A DNA stretch of 64,000 nucleotides from Scatosoma sp045650185 (GTDB lineage: Bacteria; Bacillota; Clostridia; Christensenellales; Borkfalkiaceae): the NCBI GenBank assembly GCA_045650185.1, contig JAZRQY010000005.1, positions 62,001-126,000 of the forward strand. The letters run 5' to 3'. Below the pieces are notes generated by a model. That model did no database searches. It was not told where the DNA came from and saw nothing but the letters and a program-made list of their open reading frames with translations. Both the position numbers and the translations under genes were made by a program. Below are positions 49,325 to 56,109 of the stretch, in pieces. Position 1 is the first letter of the stretch, and each line of letters starts with the position of its first letter.

Positions 49325-49353
49325 ATTATACCGCATTTTTTTTAGATTTGCAA
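49325..49353 (-). promoter_or_regulatory. Promoter of the ECF-coaX-hom operon
   Basis: On the minus strand TTGCAA, 17 bp, TATAAT. The leader to the first recognised gene is about 118 nt. Confidence 0.82.
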
Positions 49354-49430
49354 CAAAATGAAAGTCCTTTTACCATAAAAAGACCGCACCATTTTTAATA
49401 TTTTAGAATAATATGTAATAGAAATACAAA

Positions 49431-49471
49431 ACCGCAGGCAATATTTTCACAAGACTACATACCCCTGCGGT
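49431..49471 (+). promoter_or_regulatory. Hairpin before the small Cys-rich gene
   Basis: ACCGCAGG (49431-49438) pairs with CCTGCGGT (49464-49471) across a 25-nt loop, ending about 6 nt before the AGGAGG ribosome site. No vegetative promoter was recognised in the AT-rich region upstream (49354-49430). Confidence 0.5.
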
Positions 49472-49490
49472 CAAACAGGAGGTTTTCTTT

Positions 49491-49697
49491 ATGAATTGCT
49501 TTTCGCAGGGTAATACGACTCTCTGGATTTTGATTGCGCTTCTCGTACTCGGTTGTAAGGACGGGATCTTCTGCTCGAACGTGTTGAGCGGTTGTGGACT
49601 TCCCATCATCGTGGCGCTCTTGTATTGTTTGTACAAAAACGGAACGCTGTCCAATATTCTCACCCCCAACTGCTGCTGCCAAAACAGCTGCTGCTAA
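49491..49697 (+). CDS. Small Cys-rich membrane protein
   Basis: Unrecognised, 68 residues, 10 Cys. One or two short hydrophobic stretches (LWILIALLVLGC and GLPIIVALLYCLY) and a terminal NCCCQNSCC cluster. A textbook AGGAGG precedes the ATG and a terminator follows at once, so this is a real gene. Small proteins of this kind (hydrophobic plus Cys cluster) occur in clostridial spore coats; a metal-binding or redox role is also possible. Like the Cys/Gly-rich protein at 34777-35160 it stands alone. Confidence 0.75.
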   Translation: MNCFSQGNTTLWILIALLVLGCKDGIFCSNVLSGCGLPIIVALLYCLYKNGTLSNILTPNCCCQNSCC

Positions 49698-49703
49698 CAA
49701 AAT

Positions 49704-49737
49704 ACGGAGCTGGAGAAAACCAGCTCCGTCCTTTTTT
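49704..49737 (+). terminator. Terminator of the small Cys-rich gene
   Basis: ACGGAGCTGG (49704-49713), loop AGAAAA, CCAGCTCCGT (49720-49729), then CCTTTTTT. Confidence 0.93.
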
Positions 49738-50278
49738 ATTTCTTCTCGTTTTTTAAGAAATAAGCCTGCAGGGCAACAATCGTCTTCGCATCACGCAAAG
49801 CGCCCGTTTCTAAGCCCTTTCTCGCCTCTTCTAAAGGCATAAAAATCGTTTCTACAAACTCGCCTTCGTCGGGGTGGCAAACCGTTTGCTCCCCCTTTTT
49901 TACATAGTAAATATAAATTTTTTCGTTGGTATAACCGGGGGTCGGGTACAGCACGAACAACAGCTCGGCATCCTCAGGCTTTGCGGAAACGCCTGTTTCC
50001 TCTTCCAGCTCCCGAATCGCCGCAAGCTTGGGGTCTTCCCCCTTTTCAAGCTTACCTGCAGGCACCTCTAAAACCTCTTCACCGTAAGCGTAGCGGTATT
50101 GTTTCACCAGCGCAACCTTGCCGTCCTCTACATACAGAGCGCAAGCGCCACCCGGATGCAACACGTATTCACGCCGGCAGGGGTTACCTGCTCCGTCCAA
50201 AGCATCGTCATTGCGTACGCTGATAATTTTCCCTTCAAAAACGCTGTTTTCTCGAACGCATTTTTCAATAAAGCCCAT
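49736..50278 (-). CDS. NUDIX hydrolase, ADP-ribose pyrophosphatase-like
   Basis: Hydrolase of nucleoside-diphosphate-linked sugars, 180 residues. The Nudix box is complete (GKLEKGEDPKLAAIRELEEE then TG). VLHPGGACALYVEDGKVALV and QYRYAYGEEVLEVPAG fit the NudF/ADP-ribose subgroup. The ATG at 50278 has GAGGGTGA upstream; a GTG 6 nt earlier is less likely. Promoter at 50312-50340. Confidence 0.92.
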   Translation of the reverse strand: MGFIEKCVRENSVFEGKIISVRNDDALDGAGNPCRREYVLHPGGACALYVEDGKVALVKQYRYAYGEEVLEVPAGKLEKGEDPKLAAIRELEEETGVSAKPEDAELLFVLYPTPGYTNEKIYIYYVKKGEQTVCHPDEGEFVETIFMPLEEARKGLETGALRDAKTIVALQAYFLKNEKK

Positions 50279-50311
50279 ATTCACCCTCGCATAATTCCTC
50301 TATTTTCTTAG

Positions 50312-50340
50312 ATTATACCACAAAAAATAAAAAAACACAA
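50312..50340 (-). promoter_or_regulatory. Promoter of the NUDIX gene
   Basis: On the minus strand TTGTGT, 17 bp, TATAAT. Confidence 0.65.
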
Positions 50341-50359
50341 AGATTTTACGCAAAACACC

Positions 50360-50388
50360 TTGATTTTTTACGGCAGATTATATATAAT
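50360..50388 (+). promoter_or_regulatory. Promoter of the DUF4364-TSCPD operon
   Basis: TTGATT, 17 bp, TATAAT, about 66 nt before the DUF4364 start. Confidence 0.78.
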
Positions 50389-50454
50389 GGATAAGCCTGA
50401 GTACGATTGATAGGCTTATGTTCGATAATTACTTTACACCAAGGAGAGAATCGT

Positions 50455-50982
50455 ATGCAAATACAAGGAGAAACGTCGGTAAATAAGTTAATATTGCTGT
50501 TCGTTTTCGACAAAATGGAGAGCGCTCTTTCGGAAAGAACGATTATCGAAATGTGCACCGCAGGCAATAACTGGCTGAATTATATGGACTGTATGGAGCT
50601 GCTTCCGAAGCTCCTTGACGACGGCTTTATTTGTCGTATCTCCTCTTCGGATGAGGAGCCGCTGTACACCATCACCAGCGACGGCAGAGAAAGCCTTTCC
50701 AGCTTTTACATCACGATTCCGAAAAGCACCCGTGATGAAATCACCGCTTTCGTCAAGCACAACAGCGGAAAGCTGAGAAACCGTCAGGAATGTAAATCTG
50801 ACTACTTCCAAAACAAGGACGGCTCTTACACCGTGTTCTTGAAGATTTTAGCCCCTGCACAGCCGATGTTGGAGCTGAAATTTGTCGTTCCCGATAAGAA
50901 AACGGCGCAAAATATCTATAAGAATTGGGAATGTAAGGCGTCGGAATTGTATTCCGCCATCTACGAAACGCTGGTGGACTAA
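50455..50982 (+). CDS. DUF4364 family protein
   Basis: Clostridia-typical protein of unknown role, 175 residues. Residues 8-75 form a winged-helix-like domain (VNKLILLFVFDKMESALSE, then ELLPKLLDDGFICRISS), followed by a mixed alpha/beta C-terminal domain. It may be a regulator. The ATG at 50455 follows AAGGAGAG; the frame upstream lacks a site. It is 52 nt upstream of the TSCPD gene, probably in one transcript. Confidence 0.82.
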   Translation: MQIQGETSVNKLILLFVFDKMESALSERTIIEMCTAGNNWLNYMDCMELLPKLLDDGFICRISSSDEEPLYTITSDGRESLSSFYITIPKSTRDEITAFVKHNSGKLRNRQECKSDYFQNKDGSYTVFLKILAPAQPMLELKFVVPDKKTAQNIYKNWECKASELYSAIYETLVD

Positions 50983-51034
50983 AATCCTGCCACACACAAA
51001 GACAGAAAAAAATAACAGAAAGAGGTTTTATAAT

Positions 51035-51307
51035 ATGTATACTTACTGGACGAAATGGACTTGTTCTAAACAAATTTTATTCGACGTGGACGCAGAAAAC
51101 AAATTGCGCAACGTACGCTTTATCGGTGGCTGTGGCGGCAACCTGCAAGGGATTGCTCGCCTTGTAGAAGGCAGACATATCGACGAGGTGGAAACCCTGC
51201 TGGCTGGCATTAAGTGCCGCAACAATACCTCCTGCCCCGACCAACTCTCGAAGGCGATCGCCGAATACAAGGCGTCCTTGAACGCACCCCAAGAAACGGA
51301 AGTTTAA
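51035..51307 (+). CDS. TSCPD domain protein (TIGR03905-like)
   Basis: Small protein of 90 residues consisting of one TSCPD domain, with Cys in FIGGCGGNLQGIARLVEG and the name-giving NTSCPDQLSKAI. The domain is also found at the C-terminus of some ribonucleotide reductases, where it binds zinc; the stand-alone form has no known function. AGAGG lies upstream of the ATG. Ends at a bidirectional terminator. Confidence 0.85.
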   Translation: MYTYWTKWTCSKQILFDVDAENKLRNVRFIGGCGGNLQGIARLVEGRHIDEVETLLAGIKCRNNTSCPDQLSKAIAEYKASLNAPQETEV

Positions 51308-51328
51308 ACTAAAGTTTAATTAAACAAA

Positions 51329-51362
51329 AAACGGAGCTGTTTGCACAGCTCCGTTTTCTTTT
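51329..51362 (+). terminator. Bidirectional terminator between the TSCPD gene and purH
   Basis: ACGGAGCTGT (51331-51340), TTGC loop, ACAGCTCCGT (51345-51354) with A and T runs on both sides. The stem is almost the same as that at 49704-49729. Confidence 0.92.
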
Positions 51363-51368
51363 TGCCTG

Positions 51369-52907
51369 TTAGTGTTTAAAGTGTCTGTCGCCGACGAAAA
51401 TCATCGCGATACCTGCCTCGTCGCAGGCGTCAATCGACAGCTGGTCGTTCTTACTGCCACCCGGCTGAATCACCGCCGTGATACCTGCCTTAACACACTC
51501 TGCCACTACGTCGGGGAAGGGGAAGAAGGCGTCGGATGCCATCACCGAGCCCTTTGCGTTTTCGCCTGCGTGCTCGATTGCCTGCTGCGCCGCCCAAATA
51601 CGGTTGGTTTGACCCATACCGATACCCGTCGTCTTATCCGCATTACCGATGACGATTGCATTCGATTTGGTGTGCTTTACAACACGCCAGTTGAAGAGCA
51701 ACGCCTGCATTTCTTCTTCGGTAGGCGCGCGCTTGGTGACCACCTTGACGTTCTCCTCTGCGAACAGAGTATTGTCGTAATCCTGCACCAGCAAGCCGCC
51801 GTATACCTTTTTCATATCGTAAGCGGTGTTTTCTCTCTGCGCCTTGATGTCGGGCAATTCCAAAAGTCGGATATTCTTCTTTTTCGTCAAGATTTCCATC
51901 GCCGCAGGGGTAAAGCCCTCTGCAATCACGATTTCAATAAAGATCTTGGAAATTTCCGTCGCCATAGCCTCGTCCACCACGCCGTTGATTGCCAAAATGC
52001 CGCCGAAGATAGAAACGGGGTCTGCCTCGTAAGCCTTGATATACGCGTCGTAAATCGTCTTGCCCGTGCCTACGCCGCAAGGGTTGGCGTGTTTACACGC
52101 CACTACGCAGGGTTCGTCAAACTCTTTTACGAGCTCCAACGCGCCGTTTGCATCGTTGATATTGTTGTAGGAAAGCTCCTTCCCCCACAGCTGTTTCGCC
52201 TTGGAAAGAGAGCCTGCGCGAGGGAATACTTCGCTGTAATAGGATGCGCCCTGATGAGGGTTTTCACCGTAGCGCATATCCTGCGTTTTTTCGTAAGCAA
52301 AGGTGATCGTTTCAGGATAACGAATATTCAACTGCTGGGCAAGGTAGTTCGAAATCATACTGTCGTATACCGCCGTATGCGCGTACACCTTGTATTGCAG
52401 GTATTTCTTCGTTTCAAGGGTAATTTCCCCTGCCTCTAATTCAGAAAGAACACGCTCGTAGTCCTTGGGGTCAACGACGACGGCAACGTCCTGATAGTTT
52501 TTCGCCGCCGCGCGAATCATCGTAGGCCCACCGATGTCGATGTTTTCCACCGCTTCCGCAAAGGAAACGCCCTCTTTGGCAATCGTCTGCTTGAAGGGAT
52601 AGAGGTTGACTGCAACGATATCAATGGTGTTGATACCCAAATCTTTGATTTGTTGCATATGTTCGGGATTCGAACGCATCGCCAACAAACCTGCGTGTAC
52701 TGCAGGGTGGAGAGTTTTTACTCTGCCGTCCAAGCATTCGGGAAAGCCCGTAATCTCGCTGATGCCAATAACAGGCAAGCCTGCCTCCTGCAAAGCCTTT
52801 GCCGTGCCGCCCGTGGAGATGATTTCATACCCACACGCCGCCAAACGCTGACAAAACGCAACGATACCAGTCTTATCGGAAACGCTGACCAAAGCTCTTT
52901 TTTTCAT
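51369..52907 (-). CDS. purH: Bifunctional AICAR transformylase/IMP cyclohydrolase
   Basis: Last two steps of IMP synthesis, 512 residues. The N-terminal MGS-like cyclohydrolase domain (ALVSVSDKTGIVAFCQ, STGGTAKAL, GGPTMIRAAAKN) is followed by the transformylase domain (CKHANPCGVG, SDAFFPFPD and final AMIFVGDRHFKH). GAGG precedes the ATG. It stands apart from other pur genes. A perfect 7-bp dyad lies upstream (52947-52961). Confidence 0.98.
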   Translation of the reverse strand: MKKRALVSVSDKTGIVAFCQRLAACGYEIISTGGTAKALQEAGLPVIGISEITGFPECLDGRVKTLHPAVHAGLLAMRSNPEHMQQIKDLGINTIDIVAVNLYPFKQTIAKEGVSFAEAVENIDIGGPTMIRAAAKNYQDVAVVVDPKDYERVLSELEAGEITLETKKYLQYKVYAHTAVYDSMISNYLAQQLNIRYPETITFAYEKTQDMRYGENPHQGASYYSEVFPRAGSLSKAKQLWGKELSYNNINDANGALELVKEFDEPCVVACKHANPCGVGTGKTIYDAYIKAYEADPVSIFGGILAINGVVDEAMATEISKIFIEIVIAEGFTPAAMEILTKKKNIRLLELPDIKAQRENTAYDMKKVYGGLLVQDYDNTLFAEENVKVVTKRAPTEEEMQALLFNWRVVKHTKSNAIVIGNADKTTGIGMGQTNRIWAAQQAIEHAGENAKGSVMASDAFFPFPDVVAECVKAGITAVIQPGGSKNDQLSIDACDEAGIAMIFVGDRHFKH

Positions 52908-52946
52908 ATGTACCTACCTCAAATAAATTATTTTCTTTCTTTTGGC

Positions 52947-52961
52947 GCAAACTAAGTTTGC
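52947..52961 (+). promoter_or_regulatory. Palindrome between purH and the DUF1294-like gene
   Basis: GCAAACT A AGTTTGC, a perfect 15-bp dyad 40 nt upstream of the purH start and 1 nt before the divergent ATG. Operator candidate. Confidence 0.45.
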
Positions 52962-52962
52962 T

Positions 52963-53253
52963 ATGCTTGGAATTTTATTAACCGTCTACGTACTCGCCAT
53001 CAATTTTTACGCTTTCTTGTTCATGAAACGACTGCAAAAGGTCAAAGCCGCTGAACAGAAGAAGTATGACCGTACCATTTCGCTGATTGCGCTACTTGGC
53101 GGAGGGCTGACGCTGTTTATCTGTATGTTCATCTTTAAAAACCGACTGGATAGCCTATTTTTTATGGTGGTTATCCCCGTTTTAATCGCCCTGCACGCGT
53201 ACGTTTGGTTTTTTGGGTTTCGCTACGGTTTCGGGATTCCCCGTTGGGGATAA
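52963..53253 (+). CDS. DUF1294-like small membrane protein
   Basis: Protein of 96 residues with three membrane segments. INFYAFLFMKRLQKVKA and LIALLGGGLTLFICMFIFKNR resemble the DUF1294 pattern (N-x-x-F-x-x-M-K and a GG-containing helix followed by a basic end). Function unknown. No ribosome site precedes the ATG; a TTG 21 nt earlier is the alternative start. No promoter was recognised, so the gene is less certain than its neighbours. Confidence 0.58.
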   Translation: MLGILLTVYVLAINFYAFLFMKRLQKVKAAEQKKYDRTISLIALLGGGLTLFICMFIFKNRLDSLFFMVVIPVLIALHAYVWFFGFRYGFGIPRWG

Positions 53254-53326
53254 ATATTTGCCCGATTTTTACCATTATAACAAATCTTTTTAAATATGTA
53301 AAACGTTTGACAAGAATTTATTTTTT

Positions 53327-54058
53327 TTATTTTTGCAATAAACTTGCGGGGGCTACTTCCTCAGCGGTGGCTTTGCGGAGCACCTTCTTTACGCGCTTGG
53401 GGTCGTAGGGCGCAGTTTCGAAAGAAAACTTTCTGGCGCAATCCACCAAGACGATTTCTTCGGTGGTATTCTTGCCCATTTTCACAAAGACGTAATCCCC
53501 CGATTTTACTTCGCCCGTTTCGTCGTAGTACCAGTAATTACAGCCCGGATAGCCCAAAGGGCTAACGCCAACGAAGGTATGTTCGCCTCTACCTGCCGCA
53601 TAAACGGCATAGGTGGCGTAAAACTCCGTGCGAAACGCTTGGACGAAAGCGGAAATTTCCTCTCTGCCAAACAATAGCGTATACACGCCGCCAAGATAAC
53701 AGCGGGTAGACTGCGAACGCATTAGGATACGCAACGCCATCGCGCAGGTATTTTCTCGCCGTTGTCTGTGCGTTGTCGCCCGCGCGCCGTCCTGCCCTAC
53801 GTAGGGATATAAATCGACTGCAACGCCCGTATTCTCAAAAGCTATGGAATACGACCTCGCGTATCCGCCAGCAAGCAACCGCGACATAGAAAACAGCCAT
53901 TCCTCCACGTCCTCAGGCAATACACGGATAGTATCCTCGTATTCTAAATATTCGTTTTTTAAGGCAAAGCGCAGGTGCACCCATGCGCTTTCCTCTATAT
54001 TCTTCGGCGTTCGTACGCCGCAGGTAAATTCCGTGCCCTGCAATTGCATCGTCGGCAT
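53327..54058 (-). CDS. Protein of unknown function
   Basis: Unrecognised cytoplasmic protein, 243 residues from the ATG at 54058, which has a GGGGGTGGG-type upstream region (54049 is an alternative). The N-terminal half is mixed alpha/beta with no familiar motif. The C-terminal part contains GDYVFVKMGKNTTEEIVLVD, a beta segment often found in small KOW/SH3-like add-on domains of clostridial proteins. Its promoter (54092-54119) lies at the edge of the hairpin array. No partner gene. Confidence 0.68.
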   Translation of the reverse strand: MPTMQLQGTEFTCGVRTPKNIEESAWVHLRFALKNEYLEYEDTIRVLPEDVEEWLFSMSRLLAGGYARSYSIAFENTGVAVDLYPYVGQDGARATTHRQRRENTCAMALRILMRSQSTRCYLGGVYTLLFGREEISAFVQAFRTEFYATYAVYAAGRGEHTFVGVSPLGYPGCNYWYYDETGEVKSGDYVFVKMGKNTTEEIVLVDCARKFSFETAPYDPKRVKKVLRKATAEEVAPASLLQK

Positions 54059-54091
54059 ACGCCCACCCCCTTCGCTACCTTCATTGTTTCT

Positions 54092-54119
54092 ATTATAGCA
54101 TTTTTCGCGCATTTGTCAA
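54092..54119 (-). promoter_or_regulatory. Promoter of the unknown gene at 53327-54058
   Basis: On the minus strand TTGACA, 16 bp, TATAAT. Confidence 0.8.
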
Positions 54120-54129
54120 GCGAAGAGAA

Positions 54130-54346
54130 GTGCATTGAAATCTTAGATTTCGTGAATTGCATACTGTGTATGCGTGAATTGTTTTGCAGGGCAAAACGTG
54201 AATTGATTGCCAACGGCAATCGTTGCGGAAATATTTTAATGATTCCATAACGCAAGGCAGAGCCTTGCAATTCACGAACGCTCTTTATCGTTCAATTCAC
54301 GACGGCTACGCCGTCAATTCACGATTTGCAAAGCAAATCAATTCAC
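54130..54346. repeat. Mirror-symmetric array of nine hairpins with GTGAATT/AATTCAC linkers
   Basis: Tiled without gaps. Left half, each linker then a hairpin: GTGCATT + GAAATC/GATTTC (54137-54151); GTGAATT + GCATAC/GTATGC (54159-54173); GTGAATT + GTTTTGC/GCAAAAC (54181-54197); GTGAATT + GATTGCC/GGCAATC (54205-54221). Centre: imperfect 30-nt dyad (54222-54251, GTT..GGAA..ATT, then AAT..TTCC..AAC). Right half, each hairpin then AATTCAC: GCAAGGC/GCCTTGC (54252-54268), GAACG/CGTTC (54276-54293), GACGGC/GCCGTC (54301-54315), GATTTGC/GCAAATC (54323-54339), last linker 54340-54346. AATTCAC is the reverse complement of GTGAATT. Seven stems have 3-nt loops; every stem sequence is different and starts with G. 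Confidence 0.92.
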
Positions 54347-54347
54347 T

Positions 54348-54386
54348 AAAAAAGACGGTTTGTTTCATCAAAACCGTCCTTTTTTA
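54348..54386 (-). terminator. Terminator of the deo operon
   Basis: GACGGTTT (54354-54361) pairs with AAACCGTC (54371-54378); six T follow on the minus-strand reading, and a T run also flanks the other side. Confidence 0.9.
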
Positions 54387-54387
54387 C

Positions 54388-55689
54388 TTATTCCACGACA
54401 GCCAATACCAAAGGGATTGACTCTGGCTTTTCTGCCGAAATATGCGTCGCCGCAAGCAGGCGTTCTTCCGACGCTGCAAAGCCACTTTCCTTGCCCGAAT
54501 ACAGCACCGCAATCGGGTCGCCCTCTGCCACGAAGTCGCCCGTTTTTGCTTTCAAATAAATGCCTGCGGTCGGGTCGATAACGTCTTCCTTCGTGTTTCT
54601 GCCTGCGCCAAGCAACAGACTCGCCACGCCGTAGCCTTCGGCATCGACGCTGTGGATATAGCCACTTTCCCTTGCAACAACCACGCGCGAATACTTTGCA
54701 ACGGGGAAGTTTTCAGGCTGTAAAATCCAAGCAGGATTGCCACCCTGCGCCTCGACCATTTTCGCAAACATTTGCAGACCTGCCCCCGACGAAATGGCGT
54801 TTTTCGCCAGCTCTACGCACTCCTCGTACGTACCCTTTTCCGCCAGAGCCAAAATGTGCGCCGACAAGACTACGCAAAGCTCCGTCAAGTCTGCAGGACC
54901 TTTTCCCTGCAGGGTATGAATCGCCTCTACGACCTCCAAGGAATTGCCGATTGCGTAGCCCAAAGGGGTACCCATGTCCGTGATGAGCGCACGCATACGC
55001 TTTCCTGCACGCTTGCCGATCTCCACCATCCATTCCGCAAGTTCGCGACTCTTTTCCAGCGTTTTCATGAACGAGCCACTGCCCGTCTTGACGTCCAAAA
55101 CGATGCAATCGTCGTCAGCGGCAAGTTTTTTGCCCATGATGCTCGAAACAATCAAGGGCAGGCTGTCCACCGTCGCCGTCACGTCGCGGAGCGCATACAA
55201 CAATTTGTCCGCAGGCGCAAGCGTGGCGTTCTGCCCGACGATCGCAATCCCCGTTTCGTTGACGATGTCCTTAAACTCGTCCACAGGGATGTCCGTTCTA
55301 AACCCGGGAATCGCCTCCAACTTGTCAATCGTACCGCCCGTATGTCCGAGCCCTCTGCCACTCATTTTTGCGACCTTTACGCCAAGGCTCGCTACGATGG
55401 GGGCAACCACGAGGCTCGTCTTATCCCCTACGCCGCCCGTGGAGTGCTTGTCTACGCGCAAGCCGTGAATTTCGGAAAAATCAAGTCTTTCACCGCTGTC
55501 GCGAACGGCAAAGGTCAACGCCGTCGTTTCCTCCAGCGTCATCCCTCTAAAATAGATTGCCATACAAAGCGCCGCCACCTGATAATCGGGGATTTCTCCC
55601 TTGGTGTAGCCCTCGATAAACCAACGGATTTCTTCCTCCGTCAGCACACCGCCGTCACGCTTCTTCTGAATTAAATCGTACATTCTCAT
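54388..55689 (-). CDS. deoA: Pyrimidine-nucleoside (thymidine) phosphorylase
   Basis: Phosphorolysis of thymidine, deoxyuridine or uridine, 433 residues. The phosphate-binding DKHSTGGVGDKTSLVVAP and SGRGLGHTGGTIDKLEAIPG motifs and the final C-terminal alpha/beta domain are intact. Clostridial enzymes of this kind (often named pdp) accept several pyrimidine nucleosides, so the symbol is approximate. Last gene of the deo operon, 12 nt after cdd. Confidence 0.95.
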   Translation of the reverse strand: MRMYDLIQKKRDGGVLTEEEIRWFIEGYTKGEIPDYQVAALCMAIYFRGMTLEETTALTFAVRDSGERLDFSEIHGLRVDKHSTGGVGDKTSLVVAPIVASLGVKVAKMSGRGLGHTGGTIDKLEAIPGFRTDIPVDEFKDIVNETGIAIVGQNATLAPADKLLYALRDVTATVDSLPLIVSSIMGKKLAADDDCIVLDVKTGSGSFMKTLEKSRELAEWMVEIGKRAGKRMRALITDMGTPLGYAIGNSLEVVEAIHTLQGKGPADLTELCVVLSAHILALAEKGTYEECVELAKNAISSGAGLQMFAKMVEAQGGNPAWILQPENFPVAKYSRVVVARESGYIHSVDAEGYGVASLLLGAGRNTKEDVIDPTAGIYLKAKTGDFVAEGDPIAVLYSGKESGFAASEERLLAATHISAEKPESIPLVLAVVE

Positions 55690-55701
55690 AGAAACATCGC
55701 C

Positions 55702-56109
55702 TCACTTATTTAAGTCCGCTTTTCCAAAGGAAAAGGGTAACAGCTCCGCAAAGGTAAATACCTCGTATTTTTCAGGATTGCCCAAAACGATAGTGAAGTC
55801 CTCGTCGCAAAATTCCGCAAGCACCTGACGGCACACGCCGCAGGGGGCGCAAAACGCCGCCGCTTCCTCGTCCTTGCCGCCTACGATTGCGATTGCGACG
55901 AACTCTCTTTCCCCTTCGCTGACCGCTTTAAAAATCGCCGTGCGCTCTGCGCAGTTCGTGGGTGTGTACGCTGCATTTTCCACGTTGCAACCCGTGTATA
56001 CTTTGCCGCTTTTTCCAAGCAAAGCCGCCCCTACTCTAAATCCAGAATAGGGGGAATAGGACGCCTTTCTTGCCTCAACGGCTGCCGCCATCAATTCGCC
56101 GTGCGTCAT
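55702..56109 (-). CDS. cdd: Cytidine deaminase
   Basis: Zinc enzyme turning cytidine or deoxycytidine into uridine forms, 135 residues. Zinc ligands and catalytic Glu: NCAERTAIF and PCGVCRQVL; substrate motif FRVGAALLGKSGKVYTGCNVENA split by the SPYSGF loop. The ATG at 56109 has GGAG upstream and overlaps the deoB stop (ATGA), so an upstream extension of the frame is not used. It feeds uridine forms to the phosphorylase encoded next. Confidence 0.97.
   Translation of the reverse strand: MTHGELMAAAVEARKASYSPYSGFRVGAALLGKSGKVYTGCNVENAAYTPTNCAERTAIFKAVSEGEREFVAIAIVGGKDEEAAAFCAPCGVCRQVLAEFCDEDFTIVLGNPEKYEVFTFAELLPFSFGKADLNK

Larger units (their letters stand above)
54059..54387. other. Intergenic region between the unknown gene and deoA
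   Basis: Holds, from left to right, the promoter of the unknown gene (minus strand), a nine-hairpin array (54130-54346) and the deoA terminator. No coding frame with a ribosome site was found. Confidence 0.8.

Noticed and set aside
54130..54346. CRISPR array
   Set aside because: The constant part is only 7 nt, changes orientation half-way, and the segments between are perfect hairpins rather than unique spacers; no cas genes nearby.
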